DNA of 64,000 nucleotides from Siphonodentalium dalli (Eukaryota; Mollusca; Scaphopoda; Gadilida; Siphonodentaliidae): contig CP136066.1 in assembly GCA_032622095.1 (NCBI GenBank), positions 204,870,978 to 204,934,977 of the forward strand, in the 5' to 3' direction. Shown piece by piece: positions 1 through 11,731 of this stretch. Position numbers and translations under genes: made by a program. Positions within the stretch are counted from its first letter, which is position 1. Each line of letters begins with the position of its first letter. The notes below the pieces were generated by a model. The model saw nothing but the letters and a program-made list of their open reading frames with translations. It was not told the DNA's origin and did no database searches.

Positions 1-70
1 TTACAGTAATGCTCTAAGTAATCGACTTCTTAACCACAGCAGAATTATGGGTAACTTTTCAGGAAAGCTC
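1..70. mobile_element. Half of an ACAGTAATGC palindromic MITE
   Basis: Starts ttacagtaatgctctaagta and continues through cgacttcttaaccacagcag, the left arm of the palindrome seen complete at 17716-17930 and 18153-18366. The second arm is missing. Positions 71-148 show nothing recognisable. Confidence 0.75.
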
Positions 71-148
71 ATTAATTACTGTATATCCACTATCTGGAAC
101 ATTCAAAATCTGGATGTGGACAATTTATAAATGGCTACCTGTGTTACA

Positions 149-410
149 TGGTTCTTATTCGATCATAGAACGATGATGTTGGGGTGTTAATTGGTTCTTG
201 TTCGATCATAGAACGATGATGTTGGGGTGTTAATTGGTTCTTGTTCGATCATAGAACGATGATGTTGGGGTGTTAATTGGTTCTTGTTCGATCATAGAAC
301 GATGATGTTGGGGTGTTACTTGGTTCTTATTCGATCATAGAACGATGATGTTGCGGTGTTTAATTGGTTCTTGTTCGATCATAGAACGATGATGTTGGGG
401 TGTTAATTGA
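149..410. repeat. 43-bp tandem repeat, about six copies
   Basis: Unit ggttcttgttcgatcatagaacgatgatgttggggtgttaatt, period 43. It contains the inverted pair gttcgatcatagaac. Copies differ by one or two bases (ttattcg / ttgttcg). Confidence 0.92.
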
Positions 411-515
411 ACTTCAGCCATTTTTATTTCTCCCTGACAATAGTCCACGTTCTCCCTAATAACCAAAATGGGGAGAAGTGATTTCTCCCACATTGAAACC
501 TCAAGGCTGGTCCCT

Positions 516-813
516 GTTTGATCCAAGCCTTGAAATAGTGTGTCTGTCATTTGCAGAATGAGGTCCCCAGAGGGTGAATTTAGTGATGCTATCCCGCATA
601 GCGGGCTAGCATCACCAAATTCACCCTCTGGGGACCTCATTCTGCTTACACCTCAGCAGAATCCTCATTCTGCTTACACCTCAGCAGAATGAGGTACCCA
701 GAGGATGAATTTGGTGATGCTAGCCCGCTATGCGGGGTAGCATCACTAAATTTACCCTCTGGGGACCTCATTCTGCAAATGACAGACTCACTATTTCAAG
801 GCTTGGTTTGATC
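516..813. mobile_element. hAT-like MITE (CAAGCCTTGAAATAG family), complete copy 1
   Basis: The element at 524-805 begins CAAGCCTTGAAATAGTGTGT and ends with its inverse. It is flanked by a perfect 8-bp duplication gtttgatc (516-523, 806-813). Inside, the gcagaatgaggtccccagag module is present four times in alternating orientation, so the whole can fold. The short minus frame at 335-640 is just this repeat. Confidence 0.9.
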
Positions 814-1100
814 CCATGGACAAAAAGAAGTCATGAAAATATATGGTATTAAACTGTCATGGGATTATTGAGCCATCAAAGGAGCCACATGGGAATTAAT
901 TGAGCTGCCAAATGAACCACATGGGACAAACTTTATCCCATAATCAATAGGATTGTAATGATATATTCAGACATGATATGGTACGGATCACCATACATGA
1001 TCAATGACATGATACTTATCACCATACGAAATTAGTGTTCTCAAATGATTTGCCACCTGAATTACCAGAACCAACATATTTATTATAATAGAAATAGAGC

Positions 1101-1371
1101 TCATTTTACAAGCCTTGAAATAGTGTGCCTGTCATTTGCAGAATGAGGTGCCCAGAGGGTGAATTTAGTGACGCTACCCCGCACAGTGGGCTAGCATCAC
1201 TAATTTCACCCTCTGGGAACCTCATTCTGCTGAGGCCTAAGCAGAATGAGGTTCCCAGAGGGTGAATTTAGTGATGCTAGCCCCACTGTGCGGGGTAACG
1301 TCACTAAATTCACCCTCTGGGAACCTCATTCTGCAAATGACAGGCACACTATTTCAAGGCTTGTCATTTTA
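1101..1371. mobile_element. hAT-like MITE (CAAGCCTTGAAATAG family), complete copy 2
   Basis: The element at 1109-1363 has the same ends and a perfect 8-bp duplication tcatttta (1101-1108, 1364-1371). Confidence 0.9.
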
Positions 1372-1384
1372 ACTAAAATGCAGT

Positions 1385-1456
1385 TGTGTCAGATAGCGTC
1401 ACTAAATTCTCCCTCTGGGGACCTCATGCTGCAAATGACACACTATTTCAAGGCTT
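1385..1456. mobile_element. Right-end fragment of the CAAGCCTTG hAT-like MITE
   Basis: Contains gtcactaaattctccctctg, gggacctcatgctgcaaatg and ctatttcaaggcttgg, i.e. one end only. It lies directly behind copy 2, so it was probably present as an older copy. 1457-1640 holds nothing recognisable. Confidence 0.75.
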
Positions 1457-1643
1457 GGTATCTATAGCAAAATAAAATATTCATCTGGAGTCCAATATAC
1501 TGCATGGAGATTGCACAGTTTTATGAGGGTAATCCACTCATTTATCAGGGCAGGTGGGAATTCAGGATACAATATTAATGCTACCATGCACTGATGCAGA
1601 ATGTTCAAGATTACCTGACAAGGAGTCATTTCATGCAGAAAAT

Positions 1644-2353
1644 GAACCCTTTCTATACTGAATGGATTCTCCCTTTCAGTTACAAAAGTATACATTGGAA
1701 TAGTCTATCATTCATTTTTAGGGGTGTCCATGTAAAAAGAGCAGATGACAGTATGACAAAAATATAATAGAATTACAGAAGGATTCGTATTCTTTGGTGG
1801 GAAATGTTAACCCTTTACCCAACAAAGCGGCCAAAAACGCCCAAATAAAGCTTCAACAGCCTAAAATATCTTCGGTCTGTCTCAATAACACCATACAAAT
1901 ATGGATATCATTGGAACCGGTTCATTGACCACATTGTGATGGTTACAGTTATGCCCTGTGCCAATGCATTCTCTTATATATGCGAGTCGACCATAGGTTG
2001 CCTCGCATATATAAGAGAATGCATTGGCCTAAAAAAAATCTTTTTTAACACTTTTTACCATTTTTTCTTTCATTCTTTAACAATTTTATAATTTTTTCTT
2101 ACATTTTTTAACATTTTTTATAATATTTTTGTACATTCTTTGACAATGTTATCATTTTTAATATGTGTTAAGCCAATGCATTCTCTTATATATGCGAGGC
2201 GACCTATGGTCGACTCGCATTTATATAAGAGAATGCATTGGCACAGGGCCGTTCTGTTGGGTAAATGGTTAAAATAACAAGTTCAACAAATGTATCTGAA
2301 CATTTCCTTAGGGAACTACTCGTCAATAAGAATTAAGTGTAGAAAGGGATAAA
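1644..2353. mobile_element. Older TTAA-type MITE (CCCTTTCTATAC ends) interrupted by a younger one
   Basis: The left part (1645-1806, aaccctttctatactgaatg, acattggaatagtctatcat) and right part (2273-2350, gttcaacaaatgtatctgaa ... gtgtagaaaggg) match the intact element at 44645-44850 and the longer one at 49480-50205. The two halves are separated by the TTAA-flanked insertion at 1811-2268. Confidence 0.75.
1807..2272. mobile_element. piggyBac-like MITE (CCCTTTACCCAACA ends) with palindromic core
   Basis: The element at 1811-2268 lies between two TTAA sites. Ends are CCCTTTACCCAACA and TGTTGGGTAAATGG. It holds two copies of the ~66-bp palindrome ccaatgcattctcttatata ... agagaatgcattgg, separated by a T-rich spacer (expanded here). 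TTAA duplication and CCC...GGG ends are the piggyBac pattern. Confidence 0.88.
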
Positions 2354-2733
2354 CAGGAGCGCCCGAAGCATCCAAGGGCAGGGGGGGCAGAGCCTACAAA
2401 AAGGGCACTTTTCCGCAAAAAAGGGGCATTTTCTCCGCAAAAAAGGGAAAATAACCATAAATTCATTGTGGCAAAAATCCCTATTTTAATGGTATTTGTC
2501 GGTTTTTATGGCCGTTTTGTGATAAAATTGACAAAAAATTAATATTCCTTGTGAAATTGGTGGTATTTGGACCAAAAAAGTAACATTTCGCTATAAAAAC
2601 ACCAGATTAAACACACAAAAAGCATTTTCTGTCTCCAGAAAAAGGGCAAGTCCTGCCCCCGCTCGCCCCCTTGGTCAAGGGCAGGGGGGTCAGCTGCCCC
2701 CTCTGCCCCCCTCTTCTGGCACCCCTGGGGATA
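2346..2733. mobile_element. hAT-like MITE with CAGG-GCGCC ends
   Basis: The element at 2354-2725 starts caggagcgcccgaag and ends ttctggcacccctg (CAGGGGTGCC type inverted ends, typical of hAT). The perfect 8-bp duplication gggataaa lies at 2346-2353 and 2726-2733. The interior is G-rich at the ends and T-rich in the middle. Confidence 0.85.
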
Positions 2734-2984
2734 AACAAAATGTTGGAGTGACTCCAGTGAAGTTATTTTTTCTGTAATTGGCTATATATGTTTGTGTATT
2801 TGGTTGGCATGACAGCTAGGTGGTAATCAGTTTGCCCACATAGAGAACTATAGCCATGATGGTAATCAGTCCACCACACAGAGAGATCTACACACCATGA
2901 ATAATTGTGAAAAATCAATCACCAAACAAGTGTTAATGAGCTGAAAATCGATTTAATTAGACAGGTGTTTTTAACAGAGAGCTG

Positions 2985-3440
2985 TGAACAGTCTGACTGT
3001 TGGATGTTAAATTATTTTATCTCTCCATGTGTGCTATAATGTAGGTTTCATTTTCGCAGCCAAAAGGAAACCTTTAATAGCAAGCCTTTCATGGAAGTTG
3101 CGCTGGTGCAGCATTAAAGATTATGTGCCAGTGCATTCACTTATAAATGCGAGTCACCCACAGGGAGCCCCGCAATAATAAGAGAATGCACTGTTTACAA
3201 GGTTTTCAAAGTCAAGGTCAATCTTGATAGGCCAATGTATTCTCTTATATATGCGAGGCTCCCTATGGGAGACTCGCATATATACATGTAAGAGAATACA
3301 TTGGCACAGGGTTTTCACAAAATTTCAGGAATCTCTAGCCATGGAAGGGTTAACAGTCTGACCTTATGTTAAATTATTTTATCTCTCCATGTGTGTTGTA
3401 ATGTAGATTTCATTTGCGCAGCCAAAAGGCAGGTTTTATC
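2985..3440. repeat. ~90-bp direct repeat flanking a degraded TTAA-type MITE
   Basis: The segment with taaattattttatctctcca, tgtgtgctataatgtaggtttc and gcagccaaaaggaa (2985-3075) recurs at 3350-3440. Between them (about 3075-3353) is a copy of the 'ggagcttcctgaaattttg' TTAA-type MITE with the palindromic gagaatgcattgg modules and a right terminal TTAA. 2734-2984 holds nothing recognisable. Confidence 0.75.
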
Positions 3441-3464
3441 CTCAGCAGGCTTTATATGGAAATG

Positions 3465-3630
3465 TACAGTAATGCCCTAAATAATCGACTCCTTAACCAC
3501 AGCAGAATTATGGGTAATTTTTCAGAATTTAGTCGGAAATATGGCTTGTTGCCATTCATCGGAAAGCTCTCCCTGAGAGCTTTCCGATGAATGCCAACAA
3601 ACAGTGAGTCGATTATTTAGGGAAATACTA
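3465..3630. mobile_element. ACAGTAATGC palindromic MITE, shortened copy
   Basis: Left arm tacagtaatgccctaaataatcgac through ggaaagctctc is complete. The right arm is internally deleted (ends gagtcgattatttaggg). Confidence 0.8.
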
Positions 3631-3667
3631 GTAGCACCACATTTAACCCTTGCTGCACAAAGATTAT

Positions 3668-4452
3668 TTTTTAATGGGGCCGCCTGATCAATGGGGCTGC
3701 CTGATCAATGGGGCCGCCTGATCAATGGGGCCGCCTGATCAATGGGGCCGCCTGATCAATGGGGCCACCTGATCAATGTGGCCACCTGATCAATGGAGCT
3801 GTATGATCAATGGGGCCACCTGATCAATGGGGCCGCCTCATCAATGGGGCCACCTGATCAATGGGGCTGCCTGATCAATGGGGCCACCTGATCAATGGGG
3901 CTGCCTGATCAATGGGGCCGCCTGATCAATGGGGCCGCCTGATCAATGGGGCCACCTGATCAATGGGGCCGCCTGATCAATGGGGCCGCCTGATCTATGG
4001 GGCTGCCTGATCAATGGGGCCGCCTGATCAATGGGGCCACCTGATCAATGGGGCTGCCTGATCAATGGGGCCGGCTGATCAATGGGGCCGCCTGATCAAT
4101 GGGGCCACCTGATCAATGGGGCTGCCTGATCAATGGGGCCGGCTGATCAATGGGGCCGCCTGATCAATGGGGCCACCTGATCAATGGGGCCGCCTCATCA
4201 ATGGGGCCACCTGATCAATGGGGCTGCCTGATCAATGGGGCCGGCTGATCAATGGGGCTGCCTGATCAATGGGGCCACCTGATCAATGGGGCTGCCTGAT
4301 CAATGGGGCCACCTGATCAATGGGGCCACCTGATCAATGGGGCTGCCTGATAAATGGGGCCACCTGATCAATGGGGCCGCCTGATCAATGGGGCCGGCTG
4401 ATCAATGGGGCCGCCTGATCAATGGGGCTGCCTGATCAATGGGGTCACCTGA
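3668..4452. repeat. 17-bp minisatellite, about 46 copies
   Basis: Unit ggggccgcctgatcaat. Variants (gccacc, gctgcc, gccggc) are interspersed in blocks, indicating expansion of higher-order sets. It is much more GC-rich than its surroundings. Confidence 0.95.
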
Positions 4453-4483
4453 TTGGCCTAACAATATTTGCCTTGACCACCTT

Positions 4484-4698
4484 GTAAGCCAATGCATTCT
4501 CTTATATATGCGAGGCTCTCTGTGCATTGGCACAGGATCTTTAATGCTACACCAGCACTGCTCCCATCATGAAAGGGTTAAATATGCTGTCTCATATATG
4601 CGAGGCTCCCTATGGGAAACTCACATATCTAAAAGAACGCATTGGCACAGGGTTTTTGCAAAATTTCAGGAAGCTCCATTCATGGAAGGGTCAAGATT
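4484..4698. mobile_element. Degenerate TTAA-type MITE fragments with palindromic module
   Basis: Contains gccaatgcattctcttatat, atgctacaccagcactgctc, tgaaagggttaa and ttttgcaaaatttcaggaag, parts of the family at 16580-16832, shortened and rearranged. The overlapping plus-strand frames here are not genes. Confidence 0.6.
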
Positions 4699-4779
4699 TT
4701 GTTGTATAAAATAACACATTTTGGAATGAGAATTAATTACCACATGAAAGATAATATCTTGTTTCATATTGTATTCTCC

Positions 4780-5350
4780 ACAGGCCCCTGGGGAAAAATA
4801 CCAGATATACTACTATATTCTATACCAGTGACAAGGTTCACAAGTCCGATTTTTGTATCCTATACATTTGTATCCTCAATAATTCAAAGAAATTGTCAAT
4901 TCAGCCAAAATATGCCCCAGTGTACATGTATGTTGTGGGGCATAATATTTCCTTTCGTTTGATTTATAACTTGACACGAAGGCGACATATCATACGGAGA
5001 AGTGGCAAGTTCAGCATTGTGATTGTAATAATTATATTGAAATCTGTGTATAATCACTACTTACTGGACAGAGAAACTGACGACTGCTTTTTGTCGGTAT
5101 GTTTCGCTAATGTTTGATATGATACTAGTATCTCGACTTACCTTCATTTGATACTATCAAGTTATACATCAAAAGAAAGGAAATGTCATGGCCAATAAGA
5201 CATATTGAAATATATTGTGACTGAGATGAACGATTTTGAGAATCTGTGATAGATGGTGTGTTTTTCCCAAAATCGGACTTGTGAACATTGTCACAGGCGT
5301 AGTATATAATGGTATATCTGCTATTTTTCCCCAGGGGTCTGTGGTATTCT
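4780..5350. mobile_element. Foldback element with ~80-bp inverted arms
   Basis: tccacaggcccctggggaaa ... acaagtccgattttt (4778-4857) is inverted at 5265-5348 (aaaatcggacttgtgaac ... ccccaggggtctgtggta). A second inner inverted pair is ggggcataatatttcctttc / gaaaggaaatgtcatggcc. The frames at 4642-5358 lie in it and are not coding. No clear target duplication was found. Confidence 0.7.
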
Positions 5351-5693
5351 CTATACATATATTTCTTATAGTTTCAATGTTTTAAAGAAACCTAGAGGGA
5401 GAGCAATAACAATCACATGTACATACAGTTAGTGGCAACAGGGATGGGTTTTGGGGAGTCTGCCCCCCCCCCCCCCCCCCAACTTTGACAGAAATTTTCA
5501 ATTGTTGAACATTTCATGCCAGTGTGACAGGAATAATGTGATGTTACCCTTAGGCGTTTCTATGTATTCAATACTTTCCTATCATTAACTTTTTCCCATT
5601 AATCATATTAAGTAGATACCGGTATAATGTGTTATTATCTGATTCACCTCATATTTTTAATTATTCTCATATTGTTAATTATTCTCTCAGGTT

Positions 5694-5773
5694 ACAGTAA
5701 TGCCCTAAATAAAGGACTCCTTAACCACAGCAGAATTATGGGTAATTTTTCAGGATTTAGTTAGAAATATGCT
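5694..5773. mobile_element. Left half of an ACAGTAATGC palindromic MITE
   Basis: gttacagtaatgccctaaat ... ggatttagttagaaatatg, with no right arm. 5351-5693 otherwise holds only a 20-base C run (5461-5480). Confidence 0.7.
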
Positions 5774-5789
5774 AGGTTGAATTTGTGTT

Positions 5790-6760
5790 CTGATAGTTAG
5801 ATATTACAACACATAATTAGTGCGAAATTGTTTGTTTTCAGAACAAAAGTTTTAAAATTCCTACTTTTGGTAAAAAAAAATTGGACTATAAAATAGTCAT
5901 TAGTTGGAAATTTCCAACAATTGGAGAGTTTGAGATACCAGTTTGAAAAATCCAACAGGAGGGGATTAAATTTACCCGACATCCCCCAACAGAGATCCTC
6001 TATCAACATTATTGAGTACAGACCTATTACCACTGTAACGACAACCAGAGTCAACAAGTAAAGTACAGTGCATGGGAAATGTCTGGGTTAAACAATATGT
6101 TACAGTGTAGTGCATTTACAAGAAGGATGTTTTTAATTCATGCATCATGGTGCATGAATTCAAAGTGTGCAAATTTAAAACTGAGCAAAATATAGTACTG
6201 CGCGAATTTAAATACCAGTAACGTAGTTGAAAATTTCATGCCGGACACAACGTTAACATTAGTTGGAAATTTCAGACCAAAACGTACATTGAACTTGTTT
6301 TCATTGTTTGATATTCCAACACATACTTAGTGTGACAAAATTTTGTTTTTAGACCAAAAGTTAAAAAAAATCCTACGTTCGGTCATATATTTTTTTTGGA
6401 CTACAAAATAGTCATTAGTTGGAAACTTCTAACCATTATGGGGTTGTTAATTTGGAAATTTCCAACAATTGGAGAGTTTGAGATACCAGTTTGAAAATCC
6501 AAACTGGGGGGGGGGGTAAATTCCCAGACTTGCTGAAACTTGGGTTTTTGGTCTGGGTTAAAGGGGGAGGGGCAGTTGAAAATATAAAGATGGACACCCC
6601 TCTCCCACAATGGAGTTTGTCTAGTCATGTCCCTGTGTACAGATCGACCATTAGCACTGCAATGACAACAAGAGTCAACAGGTGAAGTACAGTGCAGGCA
6701 TGGGCCTTGTGTGGGTTAAACTATAAGTTACAGTGCAGTGCATTTACAAGCAGGAAACGA
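5790..6760. repeat. Diverged direct duplication of a ~340-440-bp unit
   Basis: 5795-6130 and 6310-6755 share tagttggaaatttccaacaa, ttggagagtttgagatacca, acaaccagagtcaacaagt / acaacaagagtcaacaggt and ttacagtgtagtgcatttac in the same order. No coding frame is conserved between the two copies. Confidence 0.7.
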
Positions 6761-6904
6761 GGCATAGTTACGACAGTGTGATACGGTTGTTGGAGCAACG
6801 AGCAGACATTGGATAAATAAAAGTGTAAATTATTAACGTAATCCAATCAATCACAGGGCACTAAGCCCTGAACGTCTCCCGACCATGAACGTATAGGTGA
6901 ATAA

Positions 6905-7640
6905 TTAATACTTTTTAAATGTAAAATCAATTATAGCCCCCTTTTCACTGATGCTCACGTGTCAATGAATCAATCATTCTAACAGGATTTAATGGTACTG
7001 GAATCCATTCAAATGATCAATCAGGGGGAAACCTTTATTCTGCTTTAGAGTATCTGAATTGGCATCCAAACTATATATATATTCAGACAGAATCGGCTTC
7101 AGAATCTTCTATTCATACCCCATAGTTCCTACTTCTCCTGAAAGAGAAAGCTGCGTTCATCAGAATTTCATGCTCAGGCCAAGCCAGCAGATATAGGTGT
7201 CACTAAATTCACCCTCTGGGAACCTCATTCTGCAAATGACAGACACACTATTTGCAGGCTTGGTTCAGGGGCGATTTATGTTTATTTCACACCACTTGGT
7301 GTGAAGCCAAGTATTGTTTTAGGCAACAATAAGGGCCGAAAATTGGCCCCGTCGGTTCCCAATGGGAAATAGTCAGGTTTTTCCAAATTTCTAACCCCAA
7401 AATTCACAGGAAGTTTCTTGTTTTGTGAACAAAAGACAGAACTTCCCTTACTTTTATGAAAAATGCAAAATCAATTTTATAGCCTCATTTTAACTGATTC
7501 TGATGTGTAAATGAATAAATCATTCTATCACAGTTTTTATGCAGAATTAGTTAGCCCAATTTTCACTGCTTCTGATGTGTAAATTAATTAGTCATTCTAT
7601 CACGACTTTAATGGTAGCCATTTAAATGTTTAATCGGGGA
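6905..7640. repeat. Degenerate direct repeats plus a hAT-like MITE end
   Basis: aatcaattatagccccctttt ... caatcattctaacagg (6928-6985) recurs at 7468-7535 and 7545-7605. 7195-7262 is the right end of the CAAGCCTTG MITE family (accctctgggaacctcattc ... ctatttgcaggcttgg). 7641-8430 shows only homopolymer-rich single-copy-looking sequence, with a G/C run near 7971. Confidence 0.6.
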
Positions 7641-8429
7641 AAGCCTTAAAGAATAAAGCCTTAACCATTTCTATACTAAATACTCATTGATGCACAGTTC
7701 CCTTAGAACATGTTCAGTTAATAATAATCCAGTGCTTTCAGGGTGAATAATGGCTCAAGTTCAATTTATACCCCAAAATTCTATGATCAAGTAAGTGTTA
7801 TAGCCCATTTATCCCACAGGGTTAAAATAAAGACAAACAATGGAATGCGGTTTTAGCTACCTGTTTAGCAAAACATAATTACAGGAAGCCGATACATGAA
7901 TAATAATAAAAACAATTAACAATTTTTGAGGCGCAATAACCGCCGCCATCAAAAACAAACCCCGAAAGGTGGGGGGGGGGGGGCAAAGACATCAACCCTG
8001 TGTGCTCTCCAACAACCACGAAAAATGGGAGGGAGGGAGGGTTTTCAAAAATTGGTGACCGTCTTCTTCGATCGATAAGTTGGAAAGAAAGTTGACACCG
8101 ACCGCGCCGCTCACCCCTACGTGTAAAAATATAGTTCTCCCCATTCCTGCTCAAGAGTTATCCCAATCGCTTCGTGGCCTAATTAACATTTTTCCCAAAC
8201 TCTCGCGATTCATGATTATGTTGTCAATTTGTCCAAATACTTTGTCGCTTTATTTTATTTTGCTTACTTCTTTGGAATTCCATGCGGTATGGCGTATTGG
8301 TAGCGTAGTGATCTATCAGTGAAATATTTCGCTACCGAACATGTTTGCGTTTCTAAAAGTTTCTGGTTTAAATCTCCGCATCTGTTTAACCCTTTGGGAT
8401 AAAATACGTCGCTCTTATACGACTATGTT

Positions 8430-8610
8430 TTATAAAAGAATTATAATGAGAAAGGACACCATTTTAATCTGAAAATACAGTTTAAATATGTTGTAGGGAC
8501 ATGAGAGAGGTATTATAGTCCAATAAATAAAGAGAATGATACAATTTAGGGAGAATTAAGATTCTCTCAAGTAACCCTCTCGAAGGCTGGTCCTTGTTCA
8601 CAACTCAGAC
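8430..8610. repeat. Dispersed repeat shared with 13480-13660
   Basis: Both places have ggacaccattttaatc / ggaacaccattataatc, tttaaatatgttgtagggac / tttaaatatgctgttcagag, then a loop ending ctctcgaaggctggtccttg / ctctaggctggtccttg, and both are followed by an ACAGTAATGC palindrome. The same tail occurs at 430-515 before the first hAT MITE. Confidence 0.6.
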
Positions 8611-8611
8611 A

Positions 8612-9136
8612 GAGTTCCTCACCGAGAGCTTTCCGATGAATGACAACAATTAAGCCATATTTCTGACTAACTTCTGAAAAATTACCCATAATTCTGCTGT
8701 GGTTAAAGAGTCGATTATTTAACCCTTTACCCAACAGAACGGCCCTGTGCCAATGCATTCTCTTATATATGCGAGTCGACCATAGGTCGCCTCGCATATA
8801 TAAGAGAATGCATTGGCTTAACACATTAAAAATTATAAAATTGTTAAAGAATGTAAGAAAAAATGGTAAAAAGTGTTAAAAAAAGATTTTTTTTAGGCCA
8901 ATGCATTCTCTTATATATGCGAGGCGACCTATGGTCGACTCGCATATATAAGAGAATGCATTGGCACAGGGCATAACTGTAACTATCACAATGTGGTCAA
9001 GGAGCCGGTTCCAATGATATCCATATTTGTATGGTTTTATTGAGACAGACCGAAGATAATTTAGGCTGTTGCAGCTTTATTTGGCCGGTTTTGGCCGGTT
9101 TGTTGGGTAAAGGGTTAAGGCATTACTGTACTTCTC
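8612..9136. mobile_element. ACAGTAATGC palindrome interrupted by a piggyBac-like MITE
   Basis: The outer element reads gagagctttccgatgaatga ... gagtcgattatt and resumes after the insertion as ggcattactgta. The TTAA-flanked insert is at 8723-9114 with TTAA at 8719-8722 and 9115-9118. It shows CCCTTTACCCAACAGA ... TGTTGGGTAAAGGG ends and two palindromic cores. Confidence 0.88.
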
Positions 9137-9148
9137 CAGAAGGAGAAT

Positions 9149-9660
9149 TTAAAGGCCCACTTAATTTTCGAGTCACTGATTATCTTTCTATAGTGCCTTG
9201 ATATACGGTTTTAATAACAATCTATGCCATGAAATATGATTAAAATACTATAATTCATCATCATATAAAATGTCTGTGTATCAGAAGATGCTCATAGAGA
9301 AATAGGAAACAGCTGAAATCATAGAAAGATTTCCCCCATTATGGCTCCCAGAATGCAACAGAATTCAAACTAAAAATGTACTCTCAATGGAAGGGGAATA
9401 ACTCTATCTTTAAGATATAGAGTTATCCCCCCCCCCCCTCCATCGAAAACAATACAAGTTTGCACTACAATTCAGATGAAACTTAAGCACAACAATGCGT
9501 CGGCAACTCAACAAAAACAACATGTTCACAGTTTATTACACCGGATACTGCGGTAAGTCCATAATACAATGTTTTGGAGCTTCCTCTTTCAAATGATATG
9601 TAATATGGCACATATTTTATATATGTGATCTGGGGGTTCGAAAATTAAGTGGGCCTTTAA
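9149..9660. mobile_element. TTAA-flanked MITE (AGGCCCACTTAATTTTCGA ends)
   Basis: The element at 9153-9656 lies between TTAA sites (9149-9152, 9657-9660) with ~20-bp perfect inverted ends AGGCCCACTTAATTTTCGA. The centre has a second hairpin, ggggaataactctatctt / aagatatagagttatcccc (9391-9434). Confidence 0.87.
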
Positions 9661-9779
9661 GCTTTCCGCCCTCATATTTCCACCCTCATGAGTGATTTAT
9701 GTTTATTCGATCCACACCCATTCATGTGATACCGGTGTGTATCTGACAATTAAGATCCCTGCCAACGAACAAATATTTG

Positions 9780-9990
9780 TGTCCCTCAAATGTTATCACC
9801 TTTGCACACTCAATAAGAGCAATGCTATAAATCACTTGAACCGTACATTGATATCTGAGTAGCGGGCCCTGTATTTACATCAGTGTTGATTTGGGTTCCG
9901 CCCGCCAATTTTCACGAGAGTAATGGCCCTTTGTTGGAATTACCATGGGTGTATTTTGCCATGCCCTAGTGATGCTCTTGTTTAAAATCA
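9780..9990. repeat. Interspersed repeat shared with 50380-50745
   Basis: Shared strings: gggttccgcccgccaatttt / gggttccacctgccaatttt, ctttgttggaattaccatgg / ctttgttggaattaccacag, gatgctcttgtttaaa. Function unknown. 9991-10835 shows no recognisable feature. Confidence 0.65.
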
Positions 9991-10835
9991 TTCACTAAAC
10001 AATTAGTCTTTTGGGTTGCCCTCATTTATAATTTATCTATCTGACCGGTCTACAACTGATATTGCTCACAGCAGACATGGACACCATAAAACAAAAACAA
10101 ATTCATATAAAAGACAGTCAAAGGTATTCTAGGCTGTTATATTATACTGCTTTGGTTATCATTATATCTTGACATTTGTAAACTGCCATGGAGTAGACTG
10201 CTCTGGACATCATTAATGAAGTTTCGACTACCAGAGTCCAAGACAGGGGTACCTCTACTGTAGGCCTAGGATACAAGCATCCCCCAGCTCATATATTATC
10301 AGGCTCTGAATGCCAAATGAAATTATAAAATTTGCCAAAATACATGTATTTTAGTTTATTATACAGCAATTAACCAATCACTGAACTATAACATGATATG
10401 AGGGTTGCTTCATCAGAAGAGCACATCACAAGAGGATTAGCAATGTGAAAAAACCACCAGACTAAATACGGGTAATCCCTCCACACATCGATACTAATGC
10501 TATCAGATTAACCTGCATCTTAATAAAGGTGCTAACTATTCATAAACCATCTAAAAAATCACTGATATAATTATAATTCTATTGTAAAAGTTTCTTGAAA
10601 TGATTGGTATTAATTGACCAATATTTTTCAACTTTCTCGAGGAATTAAATAGTGACTATAGCCAAAACTTTTGCCAAATGAAAATATTTTTTGCCAAATG
10701 TGAACACTGTATATTATGGGTATCACAAAACAAGTGTTGAATGTAATTCTAGATCAACAAAACTCAGTCAAAATCAGAACTTAACAAAATGCACACAATA
10801 GTGTGATATAAATATATATAAAGTGACATGCATCT

Positions 10836-11256
10836 TTAAGGGGGAGGTCAAGTGATCAATTTTTAATGGGGATGTCCAAGCAAATCTGCAGAGCAAAAGT
10901 TACAGTGTTGCACATACTTCTGAGTGTGACTTAATGTTGTATTGGAAACAACAGGTATCTATCTGGTGGGTCCGCTTGGAACTTGTTTAACTATAATGTT
11001 GGTGTATTTATTTTTGAATTTTATATTGATTTTTCAAATGTAGGTCATGTGATGTACGTAATTCCAGAAACAATTCTCAAAAATATATTTATTGCAAAAT
11101 TTTATAATTTACCAAGCGCACCTGCCACTTAAACATTATGACTGTTCAATGATATGCCTGCTTTGGTTTCTGGACAACTGCTTCATACATAACTTTTGCT
11201 CTGGAGATTTGCATGAAATTCCCAATTCAAAATTGTTCACTTGACCTACCCATTAA
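10836..11256. mobile_element. TTAA-flanked MITE (GGGGGAGGTCAAGTGA ends)
   Basis: TTAA at 10836-10839 and 11253-11256. Ends ggggaggtcaagtgatcaat and attgttcacttgacctaccc are inverted; inner inverted pair gcaaatctgcagagcaaaag / cttttgctctggagatttgc. Confidence 0.82.
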
Positions 11257-11612
11257 CCCTTCCATGACTGGAGCTTCCTGAAATTTTGTGAAAACCCTGT
11301 GGCAAATTTCATTCAGATTTGATAACCTGTGACTGAGATATTTGTACGGACGAACAAAAAATTAACAGTTGCATGCAGATAAACGAAGGAGGATAACTCT
11401 AAAATGGAAACCCCAAACAAAATGACTGAACACTCCTCTGACTCATATAGTGGTGAATATCGATCCATACCAAATTTCAATGAGATCGGACAACCTGTGG
11501 TTGAGATATCTGCTCTCGGATGGAAGGACAGATGGACAGATGACTGGAAGCATGTAATCCAGTATATATACCCACCATTTCCTTCGGTCATTGGGGTATA
11601 ATTATTTTGGTA
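11253..11612. repeat. Composite of a TTAA-MITE end and an intron-type interspersed repeat
   Basis: ttaacccttccatgactgga ... aaaaccctgtg (11253-11301) is the left end of the family at 20678-20918. It runs into a repeat with gatttgataacctgtgactg, ccaaatttcaatgagatcgg, acagatggacagatgactgg and cggtcattggggtataat, a style common in bivalve introns. The 92-residue minus frame here is not a gene. Confidence 0.55.
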
Positions 11613-11731
11613 GAAAGGTAAAAGTCAACATGGTAACATTAGTACTCAAAACAAAGGCAGGTGACAGGTATCACATATTAATTGAGAAGTTAACTGAGAA
11701 GGCAATGAACAGCAGGTGACGTTTTCATGCA

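Noticed and set aside
8284-8340. Possible tRNA-like sequence (ggtagcgtagtgatctatca)
   Set aside because: No B box with correct spacing and no cloverleaf could be drawn.
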